Shown here: one piece after another, positions 1-13,339 of the stretch
How the letters are laid out: each line of letters starts with the position of its first letter
Position numbering within the stretch: position 1 is the stretch's first letter
Source: Chrysopilus asiliformis
Lineage: Eukaryota > Arthropoda > Insecta > Diptera > Rhagionidae
Assembly (NCBI GenBank): GCA_964034945.1
Contig: OZ035960.1
Coordinates: 25,345,487-25,409,486 of the forward strand
DNA: 64,000 nt
Direction: 5' to 3'
The notes under the pieces: generated by a model
Told to the model about the DNA's origin: nothing
The model's input: only the letters and a program-made list of their open reading frames with translations
Databases searched by the model: none
Program-made: the position numbers and the translations under genes

Positions 1-1440
1 CTTCTTTAATTGGTGTTCATTTATATTTTTTTTAGTAAACTTCGCATTTTCGTATTTTTTTCTCGCTCATGTCTTTTTTATGTGACCCATACGAAAAGGT
101 AAGCTTCAAAATTCCTGTTCTGCTGATGCCATGACATTGATGATGGTGCTTTTTATGACAAGAAATGTTGTTTCTTTTTTTTATTATTTATTTGTATATG
201 GCCCCATGCGAATGACTCAACATGATTCGAGAGTGTTCGAGATTTTAGATGACTGAATTTTCTTTTTAAGACTTGATTTTTTTATATTATAATTTTAGGT
301 TCAGCGAGGCGACTTAAAGTCTACTTAGCATCAAGTGAAGGTTAAGCATTTTATGCTCCCGATTCGCTTTATAATTTCGGTACTGTTTTTTTTCAGGCAA
401 AGAAAATTAACACTTGAGTATGAGATCTCAAATTATAATTTTAAACAAAGTGATTCCAAGAGGATTTTTGAGGGTGTTCTACTTTTCCAACAATTTTCTC
501 AAATACAAATTAGCGGCATTTTTATTTGACTATTGGTTTAGAATCTAAAAGGTTTAATGAAATCACGCAAATATTAAGGTCGTCTGTGATTCAGTATGAA
601 TTTAATAAAATTTCAATTTTATGTGCATGACTCCTATGTTGTTAGGAAGAATGAGATTTGTGACTAATAATGCAATATTGCTATTTTTCAACTGTTTGTC
701 CACTTCAAAAATAAAAAATTTTAGTTGTAAATCCTGATCTGTCAAAACATAGTCCACTTAAAAGTATTTTTTCTAATCGATGGTTTTCTTTATTTCCTAT
801 TTAAAAAATGCTATGAATTAACTTTAAAATAGTTCAAAATAAAGAATGTAGAAAAATTCGGTGTGTTCAGTGTTAGTCACAGACACCGAATCTTTCTTCA
901 AAAAACAGTTTTTTTTTCTTAAAATTGTATAAAAAATAATTTTCAGTCCGCAATCAAAGTTCATAGACCTAAGCTATTTCCGAAGCAAATATTTTGGTAA
1001 GTTTTGACGACCGCGGGATGAATAATTTTTAAGATGTCGCTAACTTAGATTGATCGAAACATTTTAAAAACAGCACAAGATTAATCAAGTGTTTTTTTTA
1101 AATAAACTTTAACAATTCATAGTATCCCCTCATTTCCCACTTCTCTTCTGCTAATTTCTGTGCCATTGAACACCTTTCAGTTATATTCAATTTTTCACCC
1201 CATAAGATGTTAGAAAATCTCATATATTTCTATCTTGTTCAAAAAGTTTTTTCTAGACACCATTTTTCCAATATTTTCCAATCATGCCGACACTCATTTG
1301 ATGCATGCATTTGATATTAGAGTTTTTAATCTCTTATACAAAGTATAATAAAGTATTGTATTCATGAAAATTTCGACCTCTTTATTTTGCTTAAGAAAAA
1401 TTTCCCGAGCTCTCCAGATGGCATCGGTAGCTTTCCGACG
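1..1440. other. Non-coding stretch, nothing recognised
   Basis: AT-rich sequence with many stops in all frames. I see no protein similarity, no clear inverted-repeat element and no RNA gene here. Confidence 0.5.
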
Positions 1441-1765
1441 AAACCACATTCAGTTGATGGTGCTGAATCCACAATCTTCGAGTGAATCGAAGGCACTGTT
1501 CATTTTTGTCTTAACCTGAAATTTAACTGCGCTTGCAACCCCGAATCGCCTCGCCACTTTCCGATCGGTTGGCGAAGCAAACGAGTTCCTGAATTTCATT
1601 GCAGGATACTTCATAAATACCCAAAAATGTATAAGCCAATTTATGACAAATCCCACAATATCTCAAAAACTAGAGCTCATTCAGCCAAACCATTACCAAA
1701 TTCGAAACTAGCGGTGCCAAATTATTCAAAAACAACTTTAAAATATGTTTTTGCTTTACTGTGTT

Positions 1766-1930
1766 AGGGGTTGTCTCTAAAATACCTCTTACATTTAGAG
1801 CTCCATGAAGGGGGGCAGTGATTTTGAATACCGTTAAAAAAATCAGAAAAGATGTAACAAGGAGGCAAGTGGGGAAAGACGATTCGAAAGACGAAAATTA
1901 GCGTGGCCGTATTTTTTGGACAGTTCGTTA
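1766..1930. repeat. Dispersed repeat family E, copy 1
   Basis: It starts AGGGGTTGTCTCTAAAATAC and ends with a loose inverted counterpart (GTATTTTTTGGACAG). The same ends and internal GGAGGnnAnnTGG-type stretch recur at 41512-41705 and 51901-52015, and the right half recurs near 47.6 kb. Ends of this GGGGnTGTCnATAAA type are common in insect genomes. The class is not certain. Confidence 0.5.
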
Positions 1931-2290
1931 TATGTTTGACGTCAGCGACTTGTTTGAAATAAAGTGTAATTCCGTTAATTACTGCTTTTGGCGATTGCAT
2001 ATGAGTAAATAAAGGAAATTACAGTGAAAGCGTACGTCATTAGGGCGCAGCCACAGTGATAGCGTCAGAATCTGAACTAACTTTGTTACCAAAATGGATC
2101 CTTTTTTAATTTTTGATGTTCTAAAACACAATTCATCGGGTACATAATCCACTAAAACTGCAAAAAATATATAAACATATTTTATAACAAAAATTCACTC
2201 TGCTTCGAAAAAAAAATCAAATTTCTGCGCCAAAATAACCACTAAAACACAGCTGATGGCGCCAAAATTAGGAATTTGGTCTACTCTCGT

Positions 2291-2556
2291 GTAGAGCGAC
2301 TTAATAACCAGAGTGTGGTCAATCTGAAATCAGTTTTTGGCGCTATTTTCCAAAATATTTTCTTATAATCACAGATCTTATTGTTTAGAGAGTTAACGAA
2401 AATTTAAGTCACGTAAATTCCTTAAAAAATTGAAAATAAAATGAAAAACTCCTTACAATACAGACAAATTTGAGCAGTCCATTTTCGACGTTTCGAACAC
2501 ACCATATTCGGGGAAGAGTGGCGATTGGACACACTCTAGTTATTAAGTTGCTCTAC
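2291..2556. mobile_element. Inverted-repeat MITE family M, copy 1 (266 bp)
   Basis: The left end GTAGAGCGACTTAATAACCA is matched in reverse complement by the right end (TTATTAAGTTGCTCTAC), with about 35 bp of imperfect inverted repeat including CAGAGTGTGGTCAAT. A second copy with the same internal sequence lies at 44915-45219. No transposase is encoded, so this is a non-autonomous DNA transposon of unassigned superfamily. Confidence 0.65.
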
Positions 2557-2566
2557 ACTCGACACA

Positions 2567-2631
2567 ACGACACAACGCACGACGCTTCACTGATGATATT
2601 ACGACACAACGCACGACGCTTCACTGATGAT
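2567..2631. repeat. Short tandem duplication, 34-bp unit, two copies
   Basis: A unit beginning ACGACACAACGCACGACGCT and ending CACTGATGAT occurs twice head to tail, directly after MITE copy 1. The two copies are identical for about 31 bp. Confidence 0.8.
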
Positions 2632-2639
2632 CCAACAAT

Positions 2640-4870
2640 TTACACAACTTTAAAGGAAGTTACAAAAAAAACTAACAAACACTAAAAAATGTTGTCAGGC
2701 TCTTCAAAAAGTTTATGTGGGCCCTAAAAATCTTCTTTGAGAAGACTAAAAATACAATGAATATGATTGATCATCATATAATTTACCCTATCAAGGTAAT
2801 CCTTTAATCAGGCAATTCATTTGTTTTTAGATTAAATTTATGACCTCAAAACCTTTCCCTTCTTTGCCTACATTGTTTTCGTCCCGCAACTAAGATACAA
2901 GTTTTTTTAAAATTATTTTTACGAAGATAATGTGGAAAGTTTCGAGTCTACAATCAATTGACCAATTCACTTGAAACTATTGCTGATTTGTGCTAAGGAT
3001 ACAGGACTCATGGTAGGCAAAAACTTATCAGAAGTAGTGTTTTCCTTGCTCTTCAACCTGCCTTTGTATTTACAAATTTTCAATTTCTTAGAGCCTTTAA
3101 AAAATATAAAATCATTTTGTACGCTTTTTTAGTTGTGATAAAGTACGACATTATGTTGAAGACCTTAGGCCAATTGTAAAAAAAATCATTTTTAAAAATC
3201 TTCGACAATCTAAAGAAAGTTAAAATCGGATTTACTTTAACAGCTAAAATCATTGAAAAAGCCATCAAATTACGCACAATTGTAACACTGACAAAATAAT
3301 TTTCTAATTAAATCGAATCACTTCACCACATTACGATTGGAACGTGTAGTACCTTCATAATTGGATATAAGTTGCAATTTGGTAAAAGAGCCATCATCGT
3401 AATCAAGAAAATTATCAATTTCTCTACAATTATGTAAAACTCGAATTTCATTGGAGAGAAGAAATTAGAAACGCAACAGAAATGAAGGAAAAGATAAGGC
3501 ATAGAAGAAAATTACTGGCCTGCTGTTTCTTAATTGCCAACTTTTGTACTTCTATGTACCTTCAATCCGCATGAATACACGAAATTTTGGTATTGTAGGA
3601 CCGAAAAAATTTCGATCGTTGTTGTAACATATCACCGGTCTAACTGGCAAGAGAAACGGTCTTTTGTGTTAATAATATGGACAAACAGTTTTGTCGCAAT
3701 ACAGACAGGCAGTAACTAATCACAATGATGATGATGATGGCTGCTTTTTCTTGATTCTATTGCAAGACAAGCTTTTTTTCCAAATGGGATTCACTTCCAA
3801 CTTCTGCAAAGCGCTCACAATGGCTCATTTTAAATGTTTCTTTTTTCACCAATTTTCCAATGGTTCAACTGTTGTTGATTATAACTTAACCGCTGTTGTC
3901 GTCATTAGCATGAACACAGATCGAAAGATCTTAAGAGTTTTTCATCGCTAGCTAAATATATGCAAAACCAAATGAGCTCTTCTTTCAAACTGAAACTAAA
4001 CCAAACTGAACCACCTTCGCAAATGGCGGATTTCTTGTTTTTATTCAACATTTGCAACGAATACCTTAACCTCATAAGGTTTTCGGTTTTCAGCTTTGTG
4101 TGCTCGTGACCACAATTTCTTCTGCTCCAGCGAACTCGTTATGATTTTTGTTAGTACCTTTTTTTCAGACAGTTAAACCAGAAAACTTGACGGATTCAGT
4201 TATTATGCCGTTACTGATATGTCTTGTGTTTTTCACGTTTCACGTATAATTTCACCCCGAATATTGTCGGTGGTAAAGATCGCATTTTAAATGATTCTTC
4301 AGGTAAAACATGGTTAAAAGGCACATCATTACACTCGCATATTGTGGATAATTTCGAGGTGAAAGATGCGTTTTAATGGTTTTGTTTCGCTTACAAGTCG
4401 CATCTATAGTCGTTTTACTGTTTGAATTTGAAATTTTGCAAAATAAAAGACAAAGCTTGGCAATTTGGAAGTGAAAAATGTGCCTTTTTGCAAATGACTT
4501 TCACAATTTTCAAGCATCATAGCAATAAACTCCCTAATAGTAGGTCAACGACCAGCACTCAATCGTCTTTGATTTTCATTCAGTTTCTTGTTACCATCAG
4601 ATTGATATTAGGAAGTCGAAAAAGATTTTTTTTTCTTGTGGTTGGAATATTTTTACTATTCTATTACTTGAATAACGTTTAAATCACATAAAAAGTCTTT
4701 TTTTTAATAGGGCTAAGCTTTGCTGTAAAATTAGAAAAAACGCGGGTAGGGTTATACAATTCTGAGGTAAATCAGACACAAATTTTGAAACCAAATCAAA
4801 ATAGTATAAACTTTTTTTTATATTTATTTCAATGCAACGAAAAAGCAGCATTTTTCGGAGAGGGTGTTTT
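2640..4870. other. Non-coding stretch, nothing recognised
   Basis: Open frames here are short, start without context and show no family resemblance. A short GATGAT run occurs near 3726. No gene or element boundary can be supported. Confidence 0.5.
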
Positions 4871-4991
4871 AAGAGTCTAAGTGCCGTTTGCACCAACAAA
4901 ACTTAGCAACTTATGTACAACTTAAAAAATTTAAGTCGAAGAATTTCTACGGTTTAAGTAGGCTAACCACAACTTAATTTTTTAAGAATAA

Positions 4992-5889
4992 AAGGGCCCA
5001 TAGACGGCCAACTTTGTTGCCAACCTGGTCCCCAACCTGGTTGGTAGTTTTCACCACAGACGAGACGGAATGTTGGCAACCAAGTTGTAAACATCATTTT
5101 TAACAAGATCCCGTCGACTTTAGGTGATTTCTCTAATTTTTTTATTGTTTATAGTTTACTATATGGTTATAGGACAACTATAGAGTATATGTTGACTAGT
5201 GAAAAATGAGTAAGGATTTGTTATTGGTATTGGTTTTAAACGAGTTGTGCGAAGATGAGGTGCCCCCTTTGAAAAAGAAAAAAATTTGGGCAAAGGAGTG
5301 GTATCAGAATCGTGCTCAGTTTTCTCATTCAAATTTAATGCGTGAACTACGTGTGACTGCACCTGACGATTTTAAAAACTTTTTAAGAATGGACAGCAAC
5401 ACCTGCGATGAATTATTGGATGCAGTAAGACCATTCATTGAAAAGAAGGACACGATAATGAGAATAGCTATTCCTGGAAATGAAAGGCTGCCTACAACCC
5501 TACGGTTTTTGGCAAGTGGCCAGAGCTTCGAGGACCTAAAATTTCTCACTGGAATATCGCCACAAAGTCTTGGAGTCAGGTCGTACGATCAAAACCCTAG
5601 TAAAATTAACCAAACTCAACCGAACTTAATCAAATAAACTATTTTTGACACTTCACTGTTCTCATTGCAGTACTCAATGCAAGTGAGATTGGCAACCAGG
5701 TTGTAAACTTGCCTACAGACACCCCAACATCGCCAACATGCTAAGTTTTCAATTTTTTTTGATTTTATACCAACCTGGTCGACAACATGAAAAACCAACC
5801 GCCAACTTGGCCACAGACGTACAACATCGACTCCAACATTGCATGTTGGCGACCAGGTTGCCAACAAAGTTGTCCGTCTATGGGCCCTT
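4992..5889 (+). mobile_element. Harbinger/PIF non-autonomous element, 898 bp, TAA target duplication
   Basis: The ends are AAGGGCCCATAGACGG on the left and its reverse complement on the right. The inverted repeats run about 45 bp with few mismatches (through CAACTTTGTTG and CAACCTGGTC). The element is flanked on both sides by TAA (4989-4991 and 5890-5892), the 3-bp duplication typical of PIF/Harbinger. Inside, the motif TTGGCAACCAGGTTG and variants recur near both ends (about 5012-5090 and 5690-5870), as subterminal transposase-binding repeats often do. It carries a truncated transposase frame at 5206-5637. The good state of ends and duplication suggests fairly recent insertion. Confidence 0.9.
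5206..5637 (+). pseudogene. Truncated Harbinger transposase (N-terminal part only, 143 aa)
   Basis: This open frame starts at a real ATG and lies wholly inside the Harbinger element. Residues about 28-118 match the N-terminal, HTH-like region that precedes the nuclease domain in Harbinger/HARBI1 transposases: a WAKEWYQNRAQFSHSNLMREL stretch (about 28-48), a phenylalanine/methionine stretch (NFLRMDSNTCDELL, about 58-71), RPFIEKKDT, and then ERLPTTLRFLASGQSFEDL. The frame then runs into about 24 unrelated residues and stops. Full Harbinger transposases are roughly 350-400 residues and continue into a DDE catalytic domain, which is absent here, so this product cannot catalyse transposition. It looks like an internal-deletion derivative that would need a transposase supplied elsewhere. 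The family assignment rests on remembered motif patterns. Confidence 0.75.
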
Positions 5890-5909
5890 TAATACGCGCA
5901 AACGGGCCT

Positions 5910-8900
5910 AAGTCGTAGAAAATTTGTCTACTCCAAAACCGAACAGCTTTTTTAACATCCTTTTGTGAATAGAGAGTGTTGTCCTACTAGTTTCGGTCGA
6001 ACCCCTATGTTGTGAAAAACGATGTTTCATATGGGGTTTCAAGTGATTTAATGATTTTTTTTAGTAGTCGGAGTTAGGCCTTCTAGACTTTCAGGAGTCG
6101 GTTGTTGGATATTCTAAAATTTCAGGAGTCGGAGTCGAAGGTTGATCAACCGACTCCACAGCCCTGGTTTTAAGCAACATTTTGAGATATTTGGAATTTC
6201 GAAGCGTCAAGGCAGACCACAAAAATTTTTTTTTTAAAGTTTAGTACAAAAAATTAATTTTTGGACGATGTGTATCAGAAGTAAAAGCGAGATAAATATT
6301 TTTTTAATTTTTTTGCGTCAAATTTCAACTTAACGGTCAATTTCTTCACAGAGTACTAAAGTGGAGTCTAGCTAGTCCAGGTACTATCTCTGGTACTCGG
6401 TACCAACAAAAAGTTAGTACTTGTGCATTTCTTCACATCGCTAGTACCGGAGCTAAATTCACCAGCCGGTACTAGCGGCAAATACATCTAAAACCGATTT
6501 TGGCACTATTTTGACATTTGAATATTATTGTTCGCTGTGCTCCGTGAATTTTCCGTGAAGTTCCAATAAAAGGTCGTATTATTTTTTTATTATTTTTATT
6601 CAGCTTCGACTGTAGTAGAATTTCATCACCCGAAATTTTTATTTTCTATATTTCCAATTGTAACAATCTCAACTCTTCAAATAACGCACACGAAATTCTG
6701 GAACTATTTTCCTATCCCATATGAAACTTAAAAAAAGCTAAACAGTTGCCAAAATATTCTTTGAAGCAGCGAAATTCAGCTTTCAAGTATTCCGCATTTC
6801 GCTTTTAATTACAGGAAATATTTTCGTAAAAATCTATAAATAAATTTACTTGGAATGTCTTATTTTTTTTTCTTCCTTTTTCCCGTTCTTGTTTATGAGA
6901 TTGAAACTTAGCAAAGTTCATTTGGCTAAGAATTCACGATATGAGGAGTTAATTAAATCGAATTTATGACCTGGACTTAAATAGGTTCAATTACCCATTT
7001 AAAGTATAAGAAATTTATAAATCATGATCAAATCAATTAATTAATATTTATCACTGTGATGCTACTAATACAGTTCAAAACTTCTTGAGTTCTATATAGT
7101 CTGCGATTTGGAAATTTATGTATTTTGTTGTTTGTGTTGATTCCTGGAAAATATATCTACTATTGATTCTGATTGTCAACAAAACTTTCACTAAAAGCTT
7201 GACGACTTAATGAGAAAAAAAAACAAGTAAAGAGAGATATTTCCTCTTGATTTTTAATTTCACTTTTCGATCTGGCATTAAAATTCTATACTCGTGCTGG
7301 TTAAACATGAAATCAACAATAATAGTATTTAAATAAAATGCTTTCACTGTAATATTTTTATTACGTCATTAGTCATTGTTGCATTTCAATCGACTTTAGA
7401 CATGCTTCAGTGACCTTAAGCGAAATAAGCAAATCATAATATTTACGTTATTACCGCAAATAAATTACGGCTATTATACAAAAAAAAACGTTAATCGATA
7501 AGTAATAGAAACAAGCAAATATTGATAGATACAATACAAAGGTCTTATGACATTTTAAATCAGTTTTTAGTATTGTTACTTGGAAAAAATATTTTTTTAT
7601 ACATTGCCCAAAATTGTCAACTATAAAATTTATATACTCTGAGCGTTATTTATGATGCGCAATTAATTAATTTATAATAGTAAAACAGCTTCCCAAATGA
7701 ATTTTGTTAAATGATTAAATTGTGACACCTACACGACTACAATTTTTCTTTCTTTGTTTTTATCATGCGCAACGTCTCAATTTATTCTTACTTCAAATCT
7801 AGATGCGTCATCGTTTATGATATTTTCTGACCAGCTGAATACTTTTTTTCTCTATTTTGTGAAAATTTAAGCGAAAAACATATATCAATATTTTCTTTTT
7901 CTTTTATTTAAAAAGTAGAAACTAATAAAATTGTCCTAAATTTTCTTTGTATAAAATCGCCCAACAAAAAAATTACTGCGAATTTTGACAAACAAACAAA
8001 TGTGACTCAAACTGTTTTAACAAAAATCTTTAAAATATTTACTGCGATAGTAGATAAGATGGTTCTTTATCTAAAAGCAGTGAAACATTGAATTTCGAAC
8101 ACTTGAATTGTTTAATCGCATGCGAGATGTGCGTGTGTTTTTTCGTCAACTTATTGGTGTTAAAATTTTTGAATCAAGTTCGCTGACTTCAACAAGATCT
8201 ACGCGATCATTATAATCTTTGCGAGATACTGAAATGCCAGACAAAATGTCAAAAGTCTGTATGGTATGTCAGATGGTAATTTTTAATTTGCAGTCTAATT
8301 TTCCTCATGTCAACAAATCCTACGCGATAATTTATTAATAAATGAGATTTTATAGAAATGTTTTTGTCATCAAATATTATACTTCTTAAGGAATGGATTT
8401 AAATTGAGTAAATATTTCGATGATGTTTTCATGTGTCGTGTTTTTAATACAAAAACTGTCAAAGATAGGTTTTTAGATTTGAAATAAAAGTTGAATTCCA
8501 ATTGAATGTACGGAAAATTTGTGTAAAATCATATTCCAAACTAATATCTGATATAAGGCGTTTTCCTATAGCCTTGGAATAGCATTCCAGGCGTAGTAGA
8601 AGCTGTATTGAATGGTTCTAGCTTGGTCATAGAGATAGATCAGGCGTAATTAAATTCAAAAATTTCCATGAAATGGCACTTCTCTTATGCGAAACCGCTG
8701 AGGGCTATATTAATCCTTTTGAATTACCACATTTTTTATTCAAATTTAAATTTGAACAAAAAAAATGGTTTGTTAAAATTTTTCAGAATCGGTAAACCTT
8801 ATAAACGCGGAGAAATTCTAAAATTACTAGATATTCAGGTCCATGTCAGGTTATGAAGTACCTCTGATACCGCAAAATCGTGTTCTTTTGACAACCTACC

Positions 8901-9230
8901 CTTGGATTCTCTGCAATGTCCAATGGAAAACTCCTATAATTGCTTTTTATGTGTTAACAACCATTACAAGTTTGCAAAAGGGGTTTTCATGCCTCGTAAA
9001 CAGCGTATACTGTTTAAGTTTACCACCTCGTAAATGAACTGTCAAAATTTGTACGCAAAATATTTTACGCAACTTCAGTAAGTTTACGAGAAAATTTTGG
9101 CGCAAACGTCAAATACAGACATTTCGAAGAAGTGTGAGATTCAGCTGGAACAAAAAAAAATTTTTTTTGTGCCATTTCTCACTCTAATTTAAATAATTTT
9201 AATTTTTTTTATTAATTTTCGGCAATTTGT
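5910..9230. other. Non-coding stretch with weak repeats
   Basis: No coding frame or RNA gene is recognised. Around 6380-6480 several GGTACT/AGTACC pairs form loose inverted repeats. A fragment at 6242-6305 is shared with 29258-29325. The remainder is AT-rich with frequent stops. Confidence 0.5.
6242..6305 (+). repeat. Dispersed repeat fragment J, copy 1
   Basis: The core TGTGTATCAGAAGTAAAAG followed by CGAGATAAATATTT recurs in inverted orientation at 29258-29325 (TTTATCTCGCTTTTAATTCG then GATACACAGCG). Similarity runs about 60 bp. Confidence 0.6.
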
Positions 9231-9234
9231 AGTT

Positions 9235-9278
9235 GCTGAGAGAAGAAGACAGCCGAACAGCTGAGAGAAGAAGACAGC
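9235..9278. repeat. Short direct repeat, 19-bp unit, two copies
   Basis: GCTGAGAGAAGAAGACAGC occurs at 9235-9253 and again at 9260-9278, separated by CGAACA. Confidence 0.85.
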
Positions 9279-9910
9279 TGATCGATTTACAGAAATTATT
9301 TGAAAGGTGCGTTCATAAAACACTTCGCGTACGTAAAATGCGCAAATAGGCAATCGGTAAACTTATCTCTTTGTATGAATACTCAAAATATTTTGAGTTG
9401 AAAAGGAAGAAAAGTATCAGAACTCTTTCTATATTCCTTGTGGAAAACAAAACTATAAAAAATCTCACATAGCAAACATCAGTAAAACTTCTTTTATTGA
9501 AATCAATTTCTCGTAAAAAGAAAGTCTCTATGAATTGATTATTTCATACCAGGACGAAACGTATGAGGCACTCAATGCCAGAGTCAAGGATAAATGTAAT
9601 ACAAAAAAAAACTATTCAATACACACCGACGGAATCAGTTTAACTGATTTTATTGACTCTGTGAAATATTGGAAAAAGAATTAGAAAATATTAATCTTTC
9701 CAATCAAGTTTTGATTTTTACTATCATAATGGACAGTCCATAAAATATGTCAAGCTAATTTCAGGTCGACAAACCCCTCCCCGGTCATACTTTTTCGGCC
9801 CGATTTTAGCTATTTTATTTCAATAAGCAAGACCGAAATTTATTGAAATTGCATTAAAATTGTGCTCAGAGCGAATAGAGAACTTTGTATGGAGCTTTTG
9901 AGACAGATTC

Positions 9911-10063
9911 ACCCGGCCCTTACACGCGTCTGTAGAGCTGACACAGTCTCGTGTAAATGCACTGACTGCCAGTTCGCTAAATGTCTTTTAATTCGTTGTC
10001 AGTAATTTGACATTTGAAGTCTGTGCTACTGACAGACGTTACAGTCGCGTGTAAAGGCCGGGT
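9911..10063. mobile_element. Small MITE, 153 bp, ACCCGGCC ends
   Basis: The left end ACCCGGCCCTTACACGCGTC is matched by the right end (GCGTGTAAAGGCCGGGT in reverse complement), giving about 25 bp of near-perfect inverted repeat. The interior has CTGACA/TGTCAG motifs. There is no coding capacity. No clear target duplication is visible, so the superfamily is open. Confidence 0.7.
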
Positions 10064-10269
10064 AATTGTCAAATCACGATATTTGAAAAGCAAAACATGT
10101 TCCACACGCAGACAAATCGTTCAAAAAAATGAGCCGCATAGGGAAATATATCCACGTAAAATATATCCTTAAAATAAATGCCTTCAAATCTAAGTAACTC
10201 AATGTTTTATTTTTGGTGCTTTGGTTTGATCCGGCGAAATTCCAATTGGCTCCAAATGCCACCCTAGGC

Positions 10270-13050
10270 GGCGCTTATAACCTAGTGCCGCGTTTGATGA
10301 TTATACTTTATTTTTTTTTAACGACATAAATATCAATAACAAATTAATTGTCCTTTAGCTAAATATAATTGTTTTCCACAATATTTTAATATTTCTTATA
10401 TTACAAACGCAAAATGCTGATTTTACAATATACCGAAGTTAGACACAACAAATTTTAATCCGATGACAGGATTATGTTAAAAAACATTATCAAAACAAGC
10501 ATTTGATATGATAGTCGAGTATTAAACTAATATGATAAGATTTTAATCATATAAAATGGTTTTTTTTGTAGTTCATTACGCAATCCATTTTTCTTTATGC
10601 TTGAATTCATGTAATTAAATTGTATGTTCATAGTTGTTGTGACTCAATTGAAATTGCATGTTCTGAGCTGTAGCAAAGTAAAATTCTAATGGAGTTTTTT
10701 AAAATTAAAAGCGTGATTTTCTGCAACAGAGTAGTAATCTTGCTTCTAGAAGATGATGAAAAAGAGAGGGTAGTTCAACGTTTTTTTTTGTTTTTTTTTT
10801 AAATTCGACAAAATTGGTACCGAAATAATAGTGCGCCAACCACAAAGTTCAAGGTGATAACAAATAGCGAAACTTGAGTTAAAAATCATTTTCGAATTGT
10901 AATTTTTTATATTTTGAAAAGCAAAAAATAAAACAAATTTCAGCTGCAAATCTTTGTTTCGTTGTTTTGGTACTAAAAATAATTTCGATTGTACAGCTGA
11001 CTCGAGTAAACTTTTGGCATCGATCCAATTTGTAAAAAATGCGCGCATTGCTAATGGAAAATTTCCGTTTATTTGACTTTTCACACTTTTCTAGTGAAAA
11101 AAAAGTCGTTCTGCGAAAGGAAAGTGTATTTTTACATTTCGCGAAACTAGAATTTATTGTCATGACAATGATTTTGACGGCACATAAACCGTTTTATTGG
11201 TTTTTTCTACAAAATATTTGGGGGGAGAGGCTTCAATTAAAATCGCTTCAATTAACGCGATAGTCTCTTGGGGGCTAATTTCGATAGTACTGATTTCGTG
11301 GATGCATGAAACTAGATAAAGACTGATTCATGTACATTTAGTTGTGAATTACTGAGGCAAAAACAACTATTTAAAATTCACAAAAGACTCTCTCACTCTA
11401 GTTTTATGCATCTGTAAAATCGTTGCATAAAGATTGGATTTTTTCTTCAAAATAAAGTACTTTTTTTGTTCATTCTTACGTCATATTTGTTTCGTTTTTA
11501 CGTCTTATCAACTTTGTGTTATTTTTTTATTGTTTTGTTGTGAAATTTTAGTTTTTCATTATTTTTTCTAAAGAATTTTTTGCATATGTATGAATCAGAA
11601 ATTTTTATGATGAGTTGAATATTGAATTTCTTATTTGATTAGCATCTTGTAAGATTTTTCTTATGTCTCCTTGAAATACAAATGATCCAAATGCAAAATA
11701 AAAGATTCTCTAAGGTTTTTTTTCAAAATTTAATGCAATTAAAATATTGAATTACCGCAAGGTACCGCACGAATTTAGCAAACTTATAAAATTACAGGTT
11801 ATAGGTTTTTGAACAACACTCAACCGTAAAACACGCACCATTGATGCGCATTGGATACAAGTGTATCATTTTAGATATTTTTGAGTTTGGATACAAAAAT
11901 ACTTAAATCCCTGATTTGGATACATTTGATTAAAGCGTCTATAAGCTGAATACAATTGGATACATTACGTTAAAATATTCAAAAAGTAGATACAATTGGA
12001 TATAAATTTAAAAAAAACCATGTTATGCACCCAACCGCATAAAATCTGTTGAAATAGTCTGCAGAAAATAATAAACTGTGTGCCCTATGCTAACACGATC
12101 AATTTTTCAAAATTGACATTATCAATACAAGATCACGGAAAACTTTTTAGGTAGAGATCACAGCCCTTTAAAAAAATGAATTTATACGAAAATAGAAAAA
12201 ACCATTGATAATTTAGGCGGAAAACAACAGAACTAAGCGAATATCATTTTTAACAAAGCACTAAAACCTTGATCCTTACGTCGATACCTTTGGAAACATT
12301 TTTTTAAAAATTTGGGTACATAAAATTTTTGATCATGTTCATCTCGGACACGCATACATACTACAGGAATAATTGCCATGGACATTTATATTAAACAAAG
12401 AAGGGATAATAATATTAAGACCAACGCATAATACGCATAAAAACGCTACAAATCCACATAGGCGAATAGTACAATAAAAAAGCGAACGGTTTGCATTAAC
12501 AGCATTTATGGTGACAGTGACAGGTGTCTAATTCTCACCTCATCCATTTTGAATTCGTTTCTGTATGCTTTGCTCTGGTCTGGGAACGAATTTCTTCCTT
12601 TTTTACATAATCAACAACCAACAAGCAAGGATGAATGAATATATGACGATATCGTCACCGGTTTTTTATTCCATAATTTTCGGTTAACACTGAAATACAC
12701 TTTCATGCGTGCACAATATATTTATAATTTTTTCAACCAACGAACGATAAACGCGCGATTGACATTGAGAGGACTTTATGCCATCTTGTTGCAAGTTTCT
12801 TCAAATTTCTTGACTCAAATTGCCTTGATTCGCGAATTTGAAACAAATTCACTAGAATTTGTATCAATTGCCAAGTGTACTAACGATCAGAGGCGAAATT
12901 ATTGATTTTAAAAATCGATTTTTTTTGGCTTTCCTATTGACTAGAACCGTTCTATTCGAGAACTAAAATTTTACTGCGAATAACAGCATAGGAGTTGATT
13001 CAAGGCTTTTTTGTTCCACCACATGCGATCACAGTTTCGTAAAAAGTTGT
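10270..13050. other. Non-coding stretch, nothing recognised
   Basis: AT-rich sequence. Around 11850-12000 the word GGATACA/TACAATTGGATA recurs several times without a clean unit length. No gene or bounded element can be supported. Confidence 0.5.
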
Positions 13051-13339
13051 AAAAAAAACGACTACAAAAACAAACCAAACTTACTATTTAGATACACGCT
13101 TAAGAAGCTCAAAGCTAAAAAAAGATATTTTTCAAAAAGTAAAACGTTGCTGCTTGCAATCCATTGGTTACGACGTCGTCTCTGTGGTTTTTATAGCAGC
13201 TTTTCAGCTAATTTTTGCTGCTATTTGTTTTGATGCTGGCCACTATTTCTGCAATTTGTTTCGTCGTTCAAGATTTCGTTGGGGATGTCTTCATAGCAAT
13301 TTGCAGGCAGAAAAGCAAATTACTAGCTAGCGATGAGCG

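Larger units (their letters stand above)
4881..5907. mobile_element. Possible older MITE, interrupted by the Harbinger element
   Basis: The left sequence AGTGCCGTTTGCACC and the right sequence GCGCAAACGGGCC are imperfect inverted counterparts. Both sides also carry TAAGTCG/TAGAAA stretches. Removing the Harbinger element at 4992-5889 leaves a palindromic unit of about 130 bp. The ends match only partly, so this is a tentative call. Confidence 0.35.
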
